DNA of 64,000 nucleotides from Sandaracinaceae bacterium (GTDB taxonomy: Bacteria > Myxococcota_A > Polyangia > Polyangiales > Houyiibacteriaceae), in assembly GCA_020633055.1 (NCBI GenBank), contig JACKEJ010000011.1:310001-374000 (forward strand), given 5' to 3'. Of this stretch, positions 9,720 through 18,810 are shown piece by piece (positions within the stretch are counted from its first letter, which is position 1; the number at the start of each line of letters is the position of its first letter). The notes beneath the pieces were generated by a model. It did no database searches. It was given only the letters and a program-made list of their open reading frames with translations, and was not told where the DNA came from. The position numbers were made by a program, and so were the translations under genes.

Positions 9720-10463
9720 CTACTGGATGGACCGCCACGTCACCTCGGGGCGCACCTCGAGGTGGACGTGATTGTTGTGGGCGTCGTTGTGGTGCGGGGA
9801 CACCACCACCTGGAACAGGTCGGCCTCGATGGCGCGGCAGACCACGCGGCGCAGCACGGCGCTCGGGCCCAGCTCGTCGGGAGGGTGCGTGCACGGAGGC
9901 GCGCCACGCTCCCGCGACGTCCAGTCGGTCAGCACGTCCAGCCGCGTTCCGTCGGCGAACTCGAGGTAGCGGAAGTCGATGGCCAGCGCGCTCGCGTGTC
10001 CGCTGACGCGGGACGTGCCCGCCACGTGGGCGTTGGGTCGAAACGTGCTCATGTGCTGTACGCGGGTGACGCCGAACTCGCGCAGCACGGGCGTCCACGC
10101 CAGCAGGGCCAGCGCCAGACGGCAGTCCAGCACCGAGTGCATCTCGCTACGCCCGGCGTGCTCGAAGCGCACGCCGTTGAGCGGCCCGCCCAGGAGCATG
10201 CCGTGACCGGTGATCGCCTCGTCGTGATCGCCTCGATAGCGGCTGAACGAGACGCCGTTGGCGCGTAGAATCGCACGGCAGGTCGGAGGATCGAGGTTGG
10301 CGATGGCCGCGCCGGACGGCATGTCACGCAGGGGCGCTTCGGTGGGGAAGTGCTGGGCCAGGTTGGCGTGAGCGGCCGGCACGAACGAGTCGGGGCCGAG
10401 GCTCACCCCGAACGACACGAGGCCGAGTCCGAGGGCGACACAGGCACGACCCCGGGTGCGCAT
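9720..10463 (-). CDS. Extensin-like / LAS-type putative peptidoglycan hydrolase
   Basis: The 247-residue protein has an N-terminal signal peptide (about residues 1-33) and an extensin-like C-terminal domain. The metal-site signature of this LAS-type fold is present: SGHASALAIDFRYLEF and, near the end, HNNHVHLEV. The family is related to D,D-peptidases and is commonly annotated as extensin family protein; substrate specificity is unproven. Its start abuts the stop of the transpeptidase gene (10464), so both are translated from one message and likely act on the same wall material. Confidence 0.85.
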   Translation of the reverse strand: MRTRGRACVALGLGLVSFGVSLGPDSFVPAAHANLAQHFPTEAPLRDMPSGAAIANLDPPTCRAILRANGVSFSRYRGDHDEAITGHGMLLGGPLNGVRFEHAGRSEMHSVLDCRLALALLAWTPVLREFGVTRVQHMSTFRPNAHVAGTSRVSGHASALAIDFRYLEFADGTRLDVLTDWTSRERGAPPCTHPPDELGPSAVLRRVVCRAIEADLFQVVVSPHHNDAHNNHVHLEVRPEVTWRSIQ

Positions 10464-11915
10464 CTACTCGCTCCGGGCCTCGGCGCGAGCGTCCACGCGA
10501 GGCGCCTCCACCAGATAGTAGCGCAGCGCCTCGCGGGCCATGTAGCTCGCCTTCACGCGCCACGCGGGGTCGTTCACCACCAGCGCCGCGACGGCGATGG
10601 TGGGGGCGTCGGCTGGCGCGAAGCCCACCCACCACGTGTAGCCCCGGTAGGGGTCGCTGCCGGTCAGCGTGCCCGTCTTGCCCGCGATGCGGACCCCAGG
10701 CAGAAAGGCGTTGCCTGCGTTGTCGTGGAACGAACGGCGGGCCGTACCGTGCGAGACGGTGCGCTCCATCATCTCTCCGACGCGGCGAGCGGTGCGACGG
10801 CTGAGCACCGCGCGATAGATGGCGGGTTGATGCTGGTAAACGCGCTCGCCGCGAGCCGAGAGCACCTCGCTCACGACGGCAGCGCGTGGCATCTGGCCGT
10901 CGTTCGCGATGGTCGCGGCGACGAGCGCGCCATGCAGCGGGGACATGTGCATGTGCCAGAAGCCAGCCGACGTGCGCGCGAACTCGAGGCGGTCGGTCGG
11001 GACCTCGGCCGGGCTCGGCCGGACGGGGATGTCGAAGGGGACGCGCTGCCCCCACGCGAACGCGGAGGCGTAACGCGTGATGACGGCGGGCGAGAGGTGC
11101 CGGTCCGCGAGCTTGGCGAAGACGGCGTTGATGGAACCTCCCATCGCGTCGCTCAGCGTCGCGCACCAGCGGTCGCGCGCGCGGTTGTCCGTCAGGTCGC
11201 TGAGCTCCAAGCGGCTTGCGCCGCCGTGGTAGCAGACGTTGGTGTCCGCCCCGATGCCCGCGTCGATGAGCGCCGCGCCGGTGACCACCTTGAAGACCGA
11301 CGCGGTGGGCGGGGTGGCGTCCAGCACCAGGTCGCCGCCGCGCGGGTTGCGGCTGCTGTGGCTCACGTAAGCGAGCACGCGCCCGGTGCTCGGCTCGATG
11401 GCGACGAGGGCCCCGTACGGCACCTCGTACTGCGCGAAGCGGTCCGTGATGTGGGCCTGCAGCCCGGGGTGCAACGTGAGCACCGCGCGCGCGCCACCGT
11501 CGAGAGGGGACACCAGGCGCCCCTCGGCGAGCGCGTGCTCGCGTGGGTCGAAGCCGTCGAGGTGCGCCGCCAGACCTGGCGGGACCGAGTCGTCGGCTCC
11601 CTGCGCGTAGTGCTCGAGGGGCAGCCCGACGTCTCCTGGTCCGTCCGTGAGCGCGGCGCCCTGTGCAGGGAGCGAGACCTGGGCTGCGGCCGGCGCGGCC
11701 GGCGCGGCGGACGCGACCGGAGTCGAGGCCGTGGAGACAGCCCCGCCAGAGGCGGCCACCCCTCCAGACGTGCCTCCGGTGGAGCCCACGTTCGCGTGCG
11801 CCGAGGCCGCCTGCGAAGCGCTGGCGTCGCCACCGCTCGACATGGCTGCGAAGAGACCGCCGGCGCACAGGCACGCCACGGTGATCTCCGAAACTCTTCG
11901 GGTCCGGACAGGCAT
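10464..11915 (-). CDS. Penicillin-binding transpeptidase-domain protein
   Basis: This protein of about 483 residues has a secretion signal or anchor (residues 8-28) and a long Ser/Ala/Gly/Thr-rich linker to about residue 85. The penicillin-binding transpeptidase domain that follows has all three active-site motifs: SVFK near residue 206, SIN near 261 and KTGT near 413. No PBP dimerisation or glycosyltransferase domain is evident, so it is a minimal class B-like or endopeptidase-like enzyme. It is the first gene of a two-gene operon with the extensin-like protein. ATG 11915 is taken as start, with a GTG directly before it. Whether it cross-links or trims peptidoglycan is not decided by sequence. 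Confidence 0.88.
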   Translation of the reverse strand: MPVRTRRVSEITVACLCAGGLFAAMSSGGDASASQAASAHANVGSTGGTSGGVAASGGAVSTASTPVASAAPAAPAAAQVSLPAQGAALTDGPGDVGLPLEHYAQGADDSVPPGLAAHLDGFDPREHALAEGRLVSPLDGGARAVLTLHPGLQAHITDRFAQYEVPYGALVAIEPSTGRVLAYVSHSSRNPRGGDLVLDATPPTASVFKVVTGAALIDAGIGADTNVCYHGGASRLELSDLTDNRARDRWCATLSDAMGGSINAVFAKLADRHLSPAVITRYASAFAWGQRVPFDIPVRPSPAEVPTDRLEFARTSAGFWHMHMSPLHGALVAATIANDGQMPRAAVVSEVLSARGERVYQHQPAIYRAVLSRRTARRVGEMMERTVSHGTARRSFHDNAGNAFLPGVRIAGKTGTLTGSDPYRGYTWWVGFAPADAPTIAVAALVVNDPAWRVKASYMAREALRYYLVEAPRVDARAEARSE

Positions 11916-11974
11916 CACCCGTGGAACCTAGGGACGCGCCCGGTGCGCGTCAAAAAAGCCACCGCGCCGGAGGT

Positions 11975-12874
11975 TCAGCCTCGGGGGTGGTACGTTCGGT
12001 GTACGTGCTGCAGGTGGGCGCCAGTAACGTGCGTGTACACCTCGGTGGTCGCGATGTCGGCGTGGCCCAGCATGGACTGCACGGCACGCAGGTCCGCACC
12101 ACCCAGCAGCAGATGCGTGGCGAAGCTGTGGCGCAGCTTGTGCGGCGAGATGTCCTTCTGGATCTCGGCCTGACGCGCGTAGTCCTTGATCGACTTCCAG
12201 AAGGCCTGGCGCGTGAGCGGCGTACCGCGGGCGGTCAGGAAGACCTGAGGAACCGCCGACCCGCTGCGCAGCGCCCAGCGTGGACGCACTTCACGCAGGT
12301 ACGCCACGAGCGCCTCGATGGCGAGGTCACCGATGGGCACGAGGCGCCTCTTGCTGCCCTTGCCGAACGCGTTCAGGAAGCGGGCCTCGAGGTGGAGGTC
12401 GCCCAGCTCGAGCCGCACCAACTCGGACACTCGCAGCCCCGCCGCGTACATGGTGTGCAACATGGCGCGGTCGCGCACCGCGTTGGGCTTCTGACCGCGT
12501 GGGGCCGCGAGCAGCCGCAGCACCTCGTCGCGCGTCATGACGACCGGGAGGCGCTTGGCGAGCTTCGGTCCCTCGAGCAGATGCGTCGGGTCCCGACGCA
12601 CCTCGCGCTCACCGAGCAGGTGCTTGTAGAACCCGCGCAGCGCGCTGAGCACCCTGGCCTGCGAGCGGGCGGAGAGGCCCTGGGCACCAAGGTGCGCGAG
12701 GTAGCGCGCCACGTCCGGTTCGCTGGACTCTTCCACGGACACCCCGCGCTCCTCCAGCCAAGTCGCGTACCGCGCGAGATCACCGCCGTAGGCCGCGAGC
12801 GTGTTCTTCGACAGGCCGCGCTCCACCTTGAGGTGCGCGAGGTACGCGTCGAAGAGCTGGTCGTCGTGGCTCAT
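11975..12874 (-). CDS. xerD: Site-specific tyrosine recombinase XerD
   Basis: The 299-residue length matches XerC/XerD, which resolve chromosome dimers at dif with FtsK. The N-terminal SAM-like domain spans residues 1-90. The catalytic set is complete: Arg148 (AGLRVSEL), Lys172, His245 and Arg248 (HKLRHSFATHLL), His271 (LGHAD) and nucleophile Tyr280 (TEVYTHV). ATG 12874 was chosen because it gives exactly the family N-terminus. There is no integrase-like neighbourhood or attachment repeat, so a housekeeping Xer role is likelier than a mobile element. D versus C is judged from general likeness. Confidence 0.92.
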   Translation of the reverse strand: MSHDDQLFDAYLAHLKVERGLSKNTLAAYGGDLARYATWLEERGVSVEESSEPDVARYLAHLGAQGLSARSQARVLSALRGFYKHLLGEREVRRDPTHLLEGPKLAKRLPVVMTRDEVLRLLAAPRGQKPNAVRDRAMLHTMYAAGLRVSELVRLELGDLHLEARFLNAFGKGSKRRLVPIGDLAIEALVAYLREVRPRWALRSGSAVPQVFLTARGTPLTRQAFWKSIKDYARQAEIQKDISPHKLRHSFATHLLLGGADLRAVQSMLGHADIATTEVYTHVTGAHLQHVHRTYHPRG

Positions 12875-12973
12875 GGATCTCGAGTGTGGCGCGCGCGAGC
12901 ACCAGGCCCAACTTTCTCGCGCGGGCACCGTCGAGCGGTGGCAGGCGCCGAGGGCTGCTACTGTGCGCCCCCG

Positions 12974-14131
12974 ATGAGCGCCTACTTCACCCACTTCGCG
13001 TGGACCGTCTCGCCCTACTCCGCGAAGACGCGCGCCTACCTCACGTTCAAGCGCATCCCGTTCACCGAGGTGGCCCCCAGTGCGTGGACCCTGTACCGCG
13101 ACATCCAGAAGGCCGTGGGCGCAGCGATCATGCCGACCGTGCTCACCCCGGAGGGGCGCTGGATGCAAGACAGCACGGAGATCATCGACGCGTTGGAAGA
13201 GCGCTTCCCGAAGGTGTCCGTCCACCCCAGCACGCCCAAGCAGCGCATCGCCGCTCTCTTGCTGGAGCTGCACGCGGACGAGTGGCTCCCGAGCGTGGCC
13301 CTCCACTATCGCTGGAACCGGCACGAGAACCGCGACTTCGCCCTGCGCGAGTTCGGTAGCGCGGCCTTCCCGGGACTCCCTCCCGCGCTCAGCCGCGTGC
13401 TCGTTCGACCGGTGGCCTCCAAGATGGCCGGCTACCGCGCCGTCGTGGGCGTGACGCACGAGACCATCCCTGGCTTCGAGCGCTTCACGGCGTCGCTGCT
13501 AGCGCAGCTCGAGCTGCACCTGCGCGCGTACCCGTTCCTGTTCGGGACGCGCCCGTCCGTCGCGGACTTCGCCCTCTACGGGCCGCTGTGGGCGCACCTC
13601 TACCGCGACCCGGGCTCCACCTACCTCTTCCGCGACACCCCGCACATCGTCGCGTGGTTCGAGCGACTGATGAGCCCCCTCGGGCGCGACGGCGCCTTCC
13701 TCCCCGACGACGAGGTGCCGGCTACGCTGGAGCCCGTCCTGGCCACCCTGTTCGCCGAACAGATGCCGTTCGTGATGGCGCTGATGGACGCGATCGACGT
13801 TTGGTGCGACGCACACCCGGAAGCGACCCGCGTCCCGCGCGCGCTGGGGGACCACGCCTTCACGGTGGGGGGCTCCTCGGGGCGTCGCCGCTTGCTCACC
13901 TACACGCAGTGGATGGCACAGCGTCCGCTCGCGGCCTACGCCACGCTCTCTGCCACGGACCGCCCGGCCGTGGACGCATGGCTGCGGCGTCTTGGCGGAG
14001 ACGCCGCTCGGGACGCCATCGCACGCACGGTGCGCCACCCGCTGGAACGCCACGCGTTCAAGCTGCGCCTCGCGACACGCACGCCGGCCCTTGCCAGCGC
14101 GCTCACGGCCGGCGAGCCAGCCGCGCGATAG
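12974..14131 (+). CDS. Glutathione S-transferase-like protein with C-terminal extension
   Basis: The 385-residue protein starts at ATG 12974. Residues 5-80 are a thioredoxin-fold GST N-terminal domain (HFAWTVSPYSAKTRAYL, then MPTVLTP and DSTEIID for cis-Pro and glutathione-binding Ser). Residues 95-245 form a helical GST C-terminal domain ending in the SVADFALYGPLWAHL motif. About 140 more residues follow, longer than ordinary GSTs (about 220), as seen in proteins annotated as glutathione S-transferase family in Myxococcota. Substrate is unknown. It is divergent from xerD and precedes the CDF transporter by 58 bases. Confidence 0.82.
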   Translation: MSAYFTHFAWTVSPYSAKTRAYLTFKRIPFTEVAPSAWTLYRDIQKAVGAAIMPTVLTPEGRWMQDSTEIIDALEERFPKVSVHPSTPKQRIAALLLELHADEWLPSVALHYRWNRHENRDFALREFGSAAFPGLPPALSRVLVRPVASKMAGYRAVVGVTHETIPGFERFTASLLAQLELHLRAYPFLFGTRPSVADFALYGPLWAHLYRDPGSTYLFRDTPHIVAWFERLMSPLGRDGAFLPDDEVPATLEPVLATLFAEQMPFVMALMDAIDVWCDAHPEATRVPRALGDHAFTVGGSSGRRRLLTYTQWMAQRPLAAYATLSATDRPAVDAWLRRLGGDAARDAIARTVRHPLERHAFKLRLATRTPALASALTAGEPAAR

Positions 14132-14189
14132 CCCGAGGCAGTTCGGCGCCGGGCTGCTACATTCGGCGTCCCCGTCTACGGAAACACGC

Positions 14190-15149
14190 ATGTCTCACGG
14201 CTCCAAGAAGGTCATCCTCCTCGCGCTCGGCGCCAACTTCGGCATCGCGGTCGCCAAGTTCGTGGCGTTCCTGATGACGCGCTCGTCGTCCATGCTGGCC
14301 GAGGCCATCCACTCCGTGGCCGACACGGGCAACCAGCTGCTCCTGCTGCTCGGCATGAACAAGGCCTCGCGTGCGCCCGACGAGGCGCACCCCTTCGGCT
14401 ACAAGATGGAGAGCTACTTCTGGAGCTTCATCGTCGCGCTGATGCTCTTCAGCCTGGGCGGCCTCTTCGCCATCTACGAGGCGACTCACAAGCTGGCCGA
14501 GGTGCGCGCCGCCCTGGCGGCAGGCGAGACGCCCGTCATGGAGCACCCCAGCATCGCCATCGGCGTGCTGCTGGTGAGCATCTCGCTCGAGGGCTACTCG
14601 TGGACGGCCGCCACACGGGAGGTCAACCGCCTGCGCGGCGAGCTCAGCATGTGGCAGTTCATCGAGCGCTCGAAGTCCACCGAGATCATCGTCATCTGGA
14701 TGGAGGACACCGGGGCCCTGATCGGCCTGCTCTTCGCGCTCACCGGCGTGGGCCTCACGCTCGCCACGGGCAACCCGTACTGGGACGTGTACGCCACCTT
14801 CGCCATCGGCGGCCTGCTGGTGCTGATCGCCTTCTTCGTCAGCCGCGAGACCAAGTCGCTCCTGATCGGGGAGTCGGCCGACAAAGAGGCGCTCGCGGTC
14901 ATCGCGGGGCTGGTCAACGAGACACCGGGCGTGGTCAGCCTGATGAACATGCGCTCCATGCAGCTGGGAGACGACGAGTTCCTGGTCACGCTCAAGATCC
15001 AGTGGGAGGGCGACCTGCGCATCGACGAGGTGTCGAAGCGCACCAACGAGCTGGAGGACCGCATCCGCGCGACCAGCCCGTGGGCACGCTACGTCGTGGT
15101 GGAGCCCGACATCTACGACCCGGTCAAGGCCGCCACGCACCGCGTCTGA
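14190..15149 (+). CDS. Cation diffusion facilitator (CDF) metal transporter
   Basis: This 319-residue inner-membrane protein exports divalent metal ions using proton antiport. Residues 8-230 hold six hydrophobic segments; the TM2 metal site His41-Ser-Val-Ala-Asp45 is clear, with HPFGYKMESY after it. TM5 carries WMEDTGALIG rather than the usual HxxxD, which resembles the SLC30A9-type branch. A cytoplasmic C-terminal dimerisation domain follows (about 240-319; IRATSPWARYVVVEPD). Start ATG 14190 gives the family N-terminus. Its stop lies 26 bases from that of the convergent barrel protein. Metal specificity (zinc, manganese or other) cannot be read from the sequence. Confidence 0.92.
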   Translation: MSHGSKKVILLALGANFGIAVAKFVAFLMTRSSSMLAEAIHSVADTGNQLLLLLGMNKASRAPDEAHPFGYKMESYFWSFIVALMLFSLGGLFAIYEATHKLAEVRAALAAGETPVMEHPSIAIGVLLVSISLEGYSWTAATREVNRLRGELSMWQFIERSKSTEIIVIWMEDTGALIGLLFALTGVGLTLATGNPYWDVYATFAIGGLLVLIAFFVSRETKSLLIGESADKEALAVIAGLVNETPGVVSLMNMRSMQLGDDEFLVTLKIQWEGDLRIDEVSKRTNELEDRIRATSPWARYVVVEPDIYDPVKAATHRV

Positions 15150-15175
15150 GCACCCCGCGGGCGTGCCCAGGACCC

Positions 15176-17932
15176 TCAGAAGTACTGCTCGAAGCTGAGC
15201 ACGGTGGTGATGGGCACGATGCGCCCGAACTGCGGCGCCTCGATGAGCGGGACACCGACGTCGAGGCTGAGCAGCGAGGGTTGGACGCCCCCGTACTCGA
15301 AGTGCAGGCGCACGCCGGCCCCCACCTCGGCGGCCGGAGCCAGGGCGCGGCCGTCGTCGGACTGCGCCACCACCCCCAGACCCGTGAAGATCGCCAGCTG
15401 CACCTCGCGCAGGTAGAACGCGTGGAACACGTTGATGTGGAGGTCCGCGAGCGCCGTGAGCCGATACTCCGCGACGGCCAGCGCGCGCCCCTTCCCCAAC
15501 AGCTCCGTGTACTCGTAGGCACGCAGCAGGCTGGGCCCGCCGATGCCCTGGAGCTGCCCCTCGAGCGTCGTCCCGAGCACCCCCGCAGCATCCACCACGA
15601 AGATGAACGCGTGACGCCAGCTCGGGCTGCGGGTCACGTTTCCGTGCAGTGAGAAGGAGACCGCGGCCCCCGCGCGGCCGGCGTCCCCCTCCACCCACGC
15701 GAAGCGGAGGCCCGCGCTGAACGACTGCCCATGACGCGGGTCCAGGTAGTACCGCCTGTCGTTGTACGCGACGCCCCCGAAGACGCTGTAGCGGGTCCCG
15801 TCCTCGCCGTCGCGCCGCAGCGACAGCACGCGCTCCACCGCGAGGCCCGCCGAGCCCGATGCGACGCGATGGTTGAGGTCTCGCGTGCGGCCGAAGCTGC
15901 GCACGTACCGCAGCGAGCCTCCATACGAGCGCGGATAGAGGTTGAGGTCCACGACCGCGCTGTTCTCGAGGTCGTACTTGCGGAACACGCCGAAGCTGAC
16001 GGCGAGGCCGAGCCCCCCCGCGTACGTGGGCTCGAAGCGCTGGAGAATGGGGGGCCGCAAGGGCAAGCGGTTGGTGTTGTCGCGTGCTGGATGGCCGCCG
16101 GCCACCGCCGCGCTCTCGGGCCGCCGCCCGAGGGGGTCGATCCACACGGTGCGCAGCGGCGCGGGCGTCTCGACCTCCACGGTGCCCCGCGCGTCGCCCC
16201 CGTCCCAACTCACGGTGACCACGTTCCCCTCGCGGTCGCGCACGCGCACCGGGACGCTCTCGGGACGCTCGGCGCCTTGCCGGATGACCTCGACGCGATG
16301 CACGTAGCCGGTCTCGCGACGCACGCTGGTGATCTCCCCCAACGCGTAGTTCACCGGCAAGCGCGGGTTCGCCAGCAGCTGCTCGACCGCGGCGTCGTCG
16401 AACCCCACGCTCGCCAACACGAATCGGGCAGCGCGCGGCTCGTGGAGCAACGCGCGCGCCAGCGTCGCAAGTCGCTCACCCTCGCCCAGCGCGTCGCGCA
16501 CGTACTCCAGCACCAGGCGCCCACGCGCGTGCACCCAACGCGCCTGCACCGGGTCGTCGCGGAAGAGATCGGGCTCCGCCACGCGGCCGAAGTACACGTC
16601 CACGAACGTCACCTGAGGGGCGTAGAGCAACTGGTCGATGGCGGGGTTGAACGCGGCGAAGCTGAGCAGCTCCTGTGGCGTGGACAGCGCGACCTCGCGC
16701 CTTCGCGCGTCCAGGTCGGTCAGCCACACGGCGCGCAGGTCCGCGGCCCACCCTGCGTCGCGCGGGCCATCCAACCGTCGCGCGCGGGCGCTCACGCTCT
16801 CCCGCAGGAACGCGCGCTTCACGGCCCGCTCCTGGTACTCCAGCACGGCCCGCACGGGCAGCACCTCGAACGCGCGATCGGACACCAACAGCATGGAAGG
16901 CGCGTTGCCCGCCAGCTCCGAGCGTGAGGGCACCAGCAGCGCGGCGCGTGGCGGACGCACCCCTCGCGTCCCGCTCAGCGCGAGCGTGTCGAGAGCGTCC
17001 ACCACGGCGCGTCGTAACGGGCCGAGGCGGTCGGGGCGCGCGAGGTCGCGCAGGGCATCGAGCCCCTGCGCGCCGTCCGGGGGCGTCACGTACCACGGCC
17101 GCGTCGCGTAGAGCGTGACACGTGCGCCGCGGTGAACCACGGGCTGTGCGTACAGCCTCCTGGCGCCGAAGACGGGCGCGTACGGCCCGCGCACCACGAT
17201 GGGCTGTGAGCCCAGCGGTTGCCCGCCCACGAGCCACTCGCGCGGACGGGTCGACGTCAAGCGCACGCGATGCTCGGCCTCGTGCTGCCAGCGCTCGCCG
17301 CCTTCGCCCGAGACCACCAGCGGATACCACGGGGCCAACATGCTGAAGCGCCCGCCCACGCGCCCCAACCGCCCGAAGCGCTCGGGGATGCGCACCGCGA
17401 AGTGTCCCGTGAGGATGACGCGCAGCGAACCCGGCGGGATGGGCACGCGCAGGTCGATCCCCGCGGCGTCGGGGTCGCGCCCGGTGTCGACCAGATGCGG
17501 GAGCAGCGTGGCCTCGACGGGTACACCATCGAGGTGGAGGTCCTCCACCGTCGCCTCGCCGAGGTCCGGGCGCCGCGGATACACCCAGCGCGCGCTCTGC
17601 TCGTCCATGGCGCTGGGGACGTACGCGAGCTTCGCTCCGAGCACCCAGAGCCGCAGCTCGATCTCCTCTGGCGAGACATCGACCACGACCCGGAACGCCC
17701 CCCGCACCCACCCCGTGGCAGGGTCGACGACCGCGTTCACGTCGTAAATCTCGGGTGTTGCAGCGCGCACCGGGGCGGAGGGGAGGCCCACGAGCGCCGC
17801 GAGCACCAGCATCAGCGTGCGCGCCAAGAGGCCCAAGCCACCGCAGGGCTTTGGGGTCGGATCGTGCGCATGGTATGTAGTGATCAGGCCTTGATGATGC
17901 ACTTCGATCTCTCGGTGTCGCCCCTCGTTCAC
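15176..17932 (-). CDS. Fusion of a degenerate M1-peptidase-like region to an Omp85/BamA-like outer-membrane barrel
   Basis: This protein of up to 918 residues has a signal peptide in the LARTLMLVLAALVG region. Residues about 60-260 resemble the N-terminal domain of M1 aminopeptidases (FSMLAPWYPLVV, then a Gly/Trp stretch and RPREWLVGG). Where the zinc motif HExxH would be expected I see only LEYQERAVKR-type sequence, so peptidase activity is unlikely. From about residue 620, alternating aromatic strands with Gly turns (YGGSLRYVRSF, HGQSFSAGLRFAWVEG) run to a terminal Phe (SFEQYF), as in Omp85-type surface proteins. The start is uncertain: GTG 17932 is the longest, and TTG 17836 gives a cleaner signal. 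Function is unknown; secretion or lipid insertion is a guess from the barrel. Confidence 0.65.
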   Translation of the reverse strand: MNEGRHREIEVHHQGLITTYHAHDPTPKPCGGLGLLARTLMLVLAALVGLPSAPVRAATPEIYDVNAVVDPATGWVRGAFRVVVDVSPEEIELRLWVLGAKLAYVPSAMDEQSARWVYPRRPDLGEATVEDLHLDGVPVEATLLPHLVDTGRDPDAAGIDLRVPIPPGSLRVILTGHFAVRIPERFGRLGRVGGRFSMLAPWYPLVVSGEGGERWQHEAEHRVRLTSTRPREWLVGGQPLGSQPIVVRGPYAPVFGARRLYAQPVVHRGARVTLYATRPWYVTPPDGAQGLDALRDLARPDRLGPLRRAVVDALDTLALSGTRGVRPPRAALLVPSRSELAGNAPSMLLVSDRAFEVLPVRAVLEYQERAVKRAFLRESVSARARRLDGPRDAGWAADLRAVWLTDLDARRREVALSTPQELLSFAAFNPAIDQLLYAPQVTFVDVYFGRVAEPDLFRDDPVQARWVHARGRLVLEYVRDALGEGERLATLARALLHEPRAARFVLASVGFDDAAVEQLLANPRLPVNYALGEITSVRRETGYVHRVEVIRQGAERPESVPVRVRDREGNVVTVSWDGGDARGTVEVETPAPLRTVWIDPLGRRPESAAVAGGHPARDNTNRLPLRPPILQRFEPTYAGGLGLAVSFGVFRKYDLENSAVVDLNLYPRSYGGSLRYVRSFGRTRDLNHRVASGSAGLAVERVLSLRRDGEDGTRYSVFGGVAYNDRRYYLDPRHGQSFSAGLRFAWVEGDAGRAGAAVSFSLHGNVTRSPSWRHAFIFVVDAAGVLGTTLEGQLQGIGGPSLLRAYEYTELLGKGRALAVAEYRLTALADLHINVFHAFYLREVQLAIFTGLGVVAQSDDGRALAPAAEVGAGVRLHFEYGGVQPSLLSLDVGVPLIEAPQFGRIVPITTVLSFEQYF

Positions 17933-17991
17933 CGCGCTCCAGCTGCGAGCCCGGGAGCACGGACGACGCGCGAGACAAGAAGGAGAGCGCG

Positions 17992-18810
17992 ATGGGACGG
18001 CTAGTAGCTTACACCGCCAACCGGCGCGACGGCCTCGCCGCTGCGCTGCGCTTCGAGCGCCACGCGCTCCGTCCGCCCCCTGCGCAGGGCGAGGCCGCGT
18101 GGGGTATCGCCTTCTACCAGGGCGACGAGGTGCTCCACAAGAAGCGTCCGCTGCCGGCCGGGAGCGCGCCGGCGTGGTCGGAGCTCGGTGAGGGGGTCAC
18201 CACGGACTGCGCCCTCATGCACCTGCGTGAACCAACCGTGGGCGACTTCCGCACAGAGAACACGCACCCTTTCCGCTATCGCCGCTGGACCTTCGCCCAT
18301 CAGGGCACGCTCGCCGGCTTCGCGGCCCTGCGCGAGCAGCTGCTGGGAGATCTGCCGGACTTCCTGCGCCGGAACGTCCAGGGCGAGACCGACAGCGAGG
18401 TGTTCTTCCATCACGTCCTCGGGGAGCTACACCGTCGCGGCGCGCTCGAGGCGCAGGCGCCCAGCCCGGACGTGCTGATCAGCGCGCTCGCTCAGTCGAA
18501 GTCCACACTGGCCACTCTCGCGCGGGCACAGTCGGACGTCCCCAGCGGCCTCACGTGCGTGCTGACCGACGGCCGTCTCACGCTCGGCCTCTGCCACGGG
18601 GCCCCGCTGTACTACGTGGAGCGGCGCGGTCCCCTGCCCGCTGACGAGCCCGCCCCGCGTCCGAGCTCGCCCCAGCATGCAGCCGTGCTGCGCTACGTGA
18701 TGATCACCACGGCCGAGGCGCCCCCCATGAACTACCAGGGCGTGCCCCAAGGACAGATCCTGGTCGTGGACCGCGACCTGCGCGTCCACGTGAGCCCCAC
18801 CGATGCGTGA
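17992..18810 (+). CDS. YafJ-type class II glutamine amidotransferase homologue lacking the catalytic cysteine
   Basis: The 272-residue protein follows the YafJ/class II glutamine amidotransferase pattern: MHLREPTVGD, ENTHPFRYRRWTFAHQGTL and TDSEVFFHHVL are all diagnostic. In active members the N-terminal methionine is removed and Cys2 attacks glutamine. Here the protein begins Met-Gly-Arg-Leu, so Cys2 is replaced by Gly. The start is firm because AAGGAG lies just upstream of ATG 17992 and no cysteine-starting alternative exists. It is probably catalytically dead in the amidase sense and may serve a binding or regulatory role. The next gene overlaps its end by eight bases. Confidence 0.85.
   Translation: MGRLVAYTANRRDGLAAALRFERHALRPPPAQGEAAWGIAFYQGDEVLHKKRPLPAGSAPAWSELGEGVTTDCALMHLREPTVGDFRTENTHPFRYRRWTFAHQGTLAGFAALREQLLGDLPDFLRRNVQGETDSEVFFHHVLGELHRRGALEAQAPSPDVLISALAQSKSTLATLARAQSDVPSGLTCVLTDGRLTLGLCHGAPLYYVERRGPLPADEPAPRPSSPQHAAVLRYVMITTAEAPPMNYQGVPQGQILVVDRDLRVHVSPTDA

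Noticed and set aside
11975..12874. Integrase of a mobile element
   Set aside because: The tyrosine recombinase has XerD length and motifs, and there is no attachment repeat, tRNA or phage gene beside it.
15145..15180. Hairpin TCTGAG/CTCAGA between the CDF and barrel genes as a terminator
   Set aside because: Only six base pairs enclosing a long loop, formed largely by the two stop codon regions; too weak to call.
14157..16208. Large minus-strand frame overlapping the CDF transporter and the barrel protein
   Set aside because: It crosses two genes with firm family support and contains no recognisable domain.
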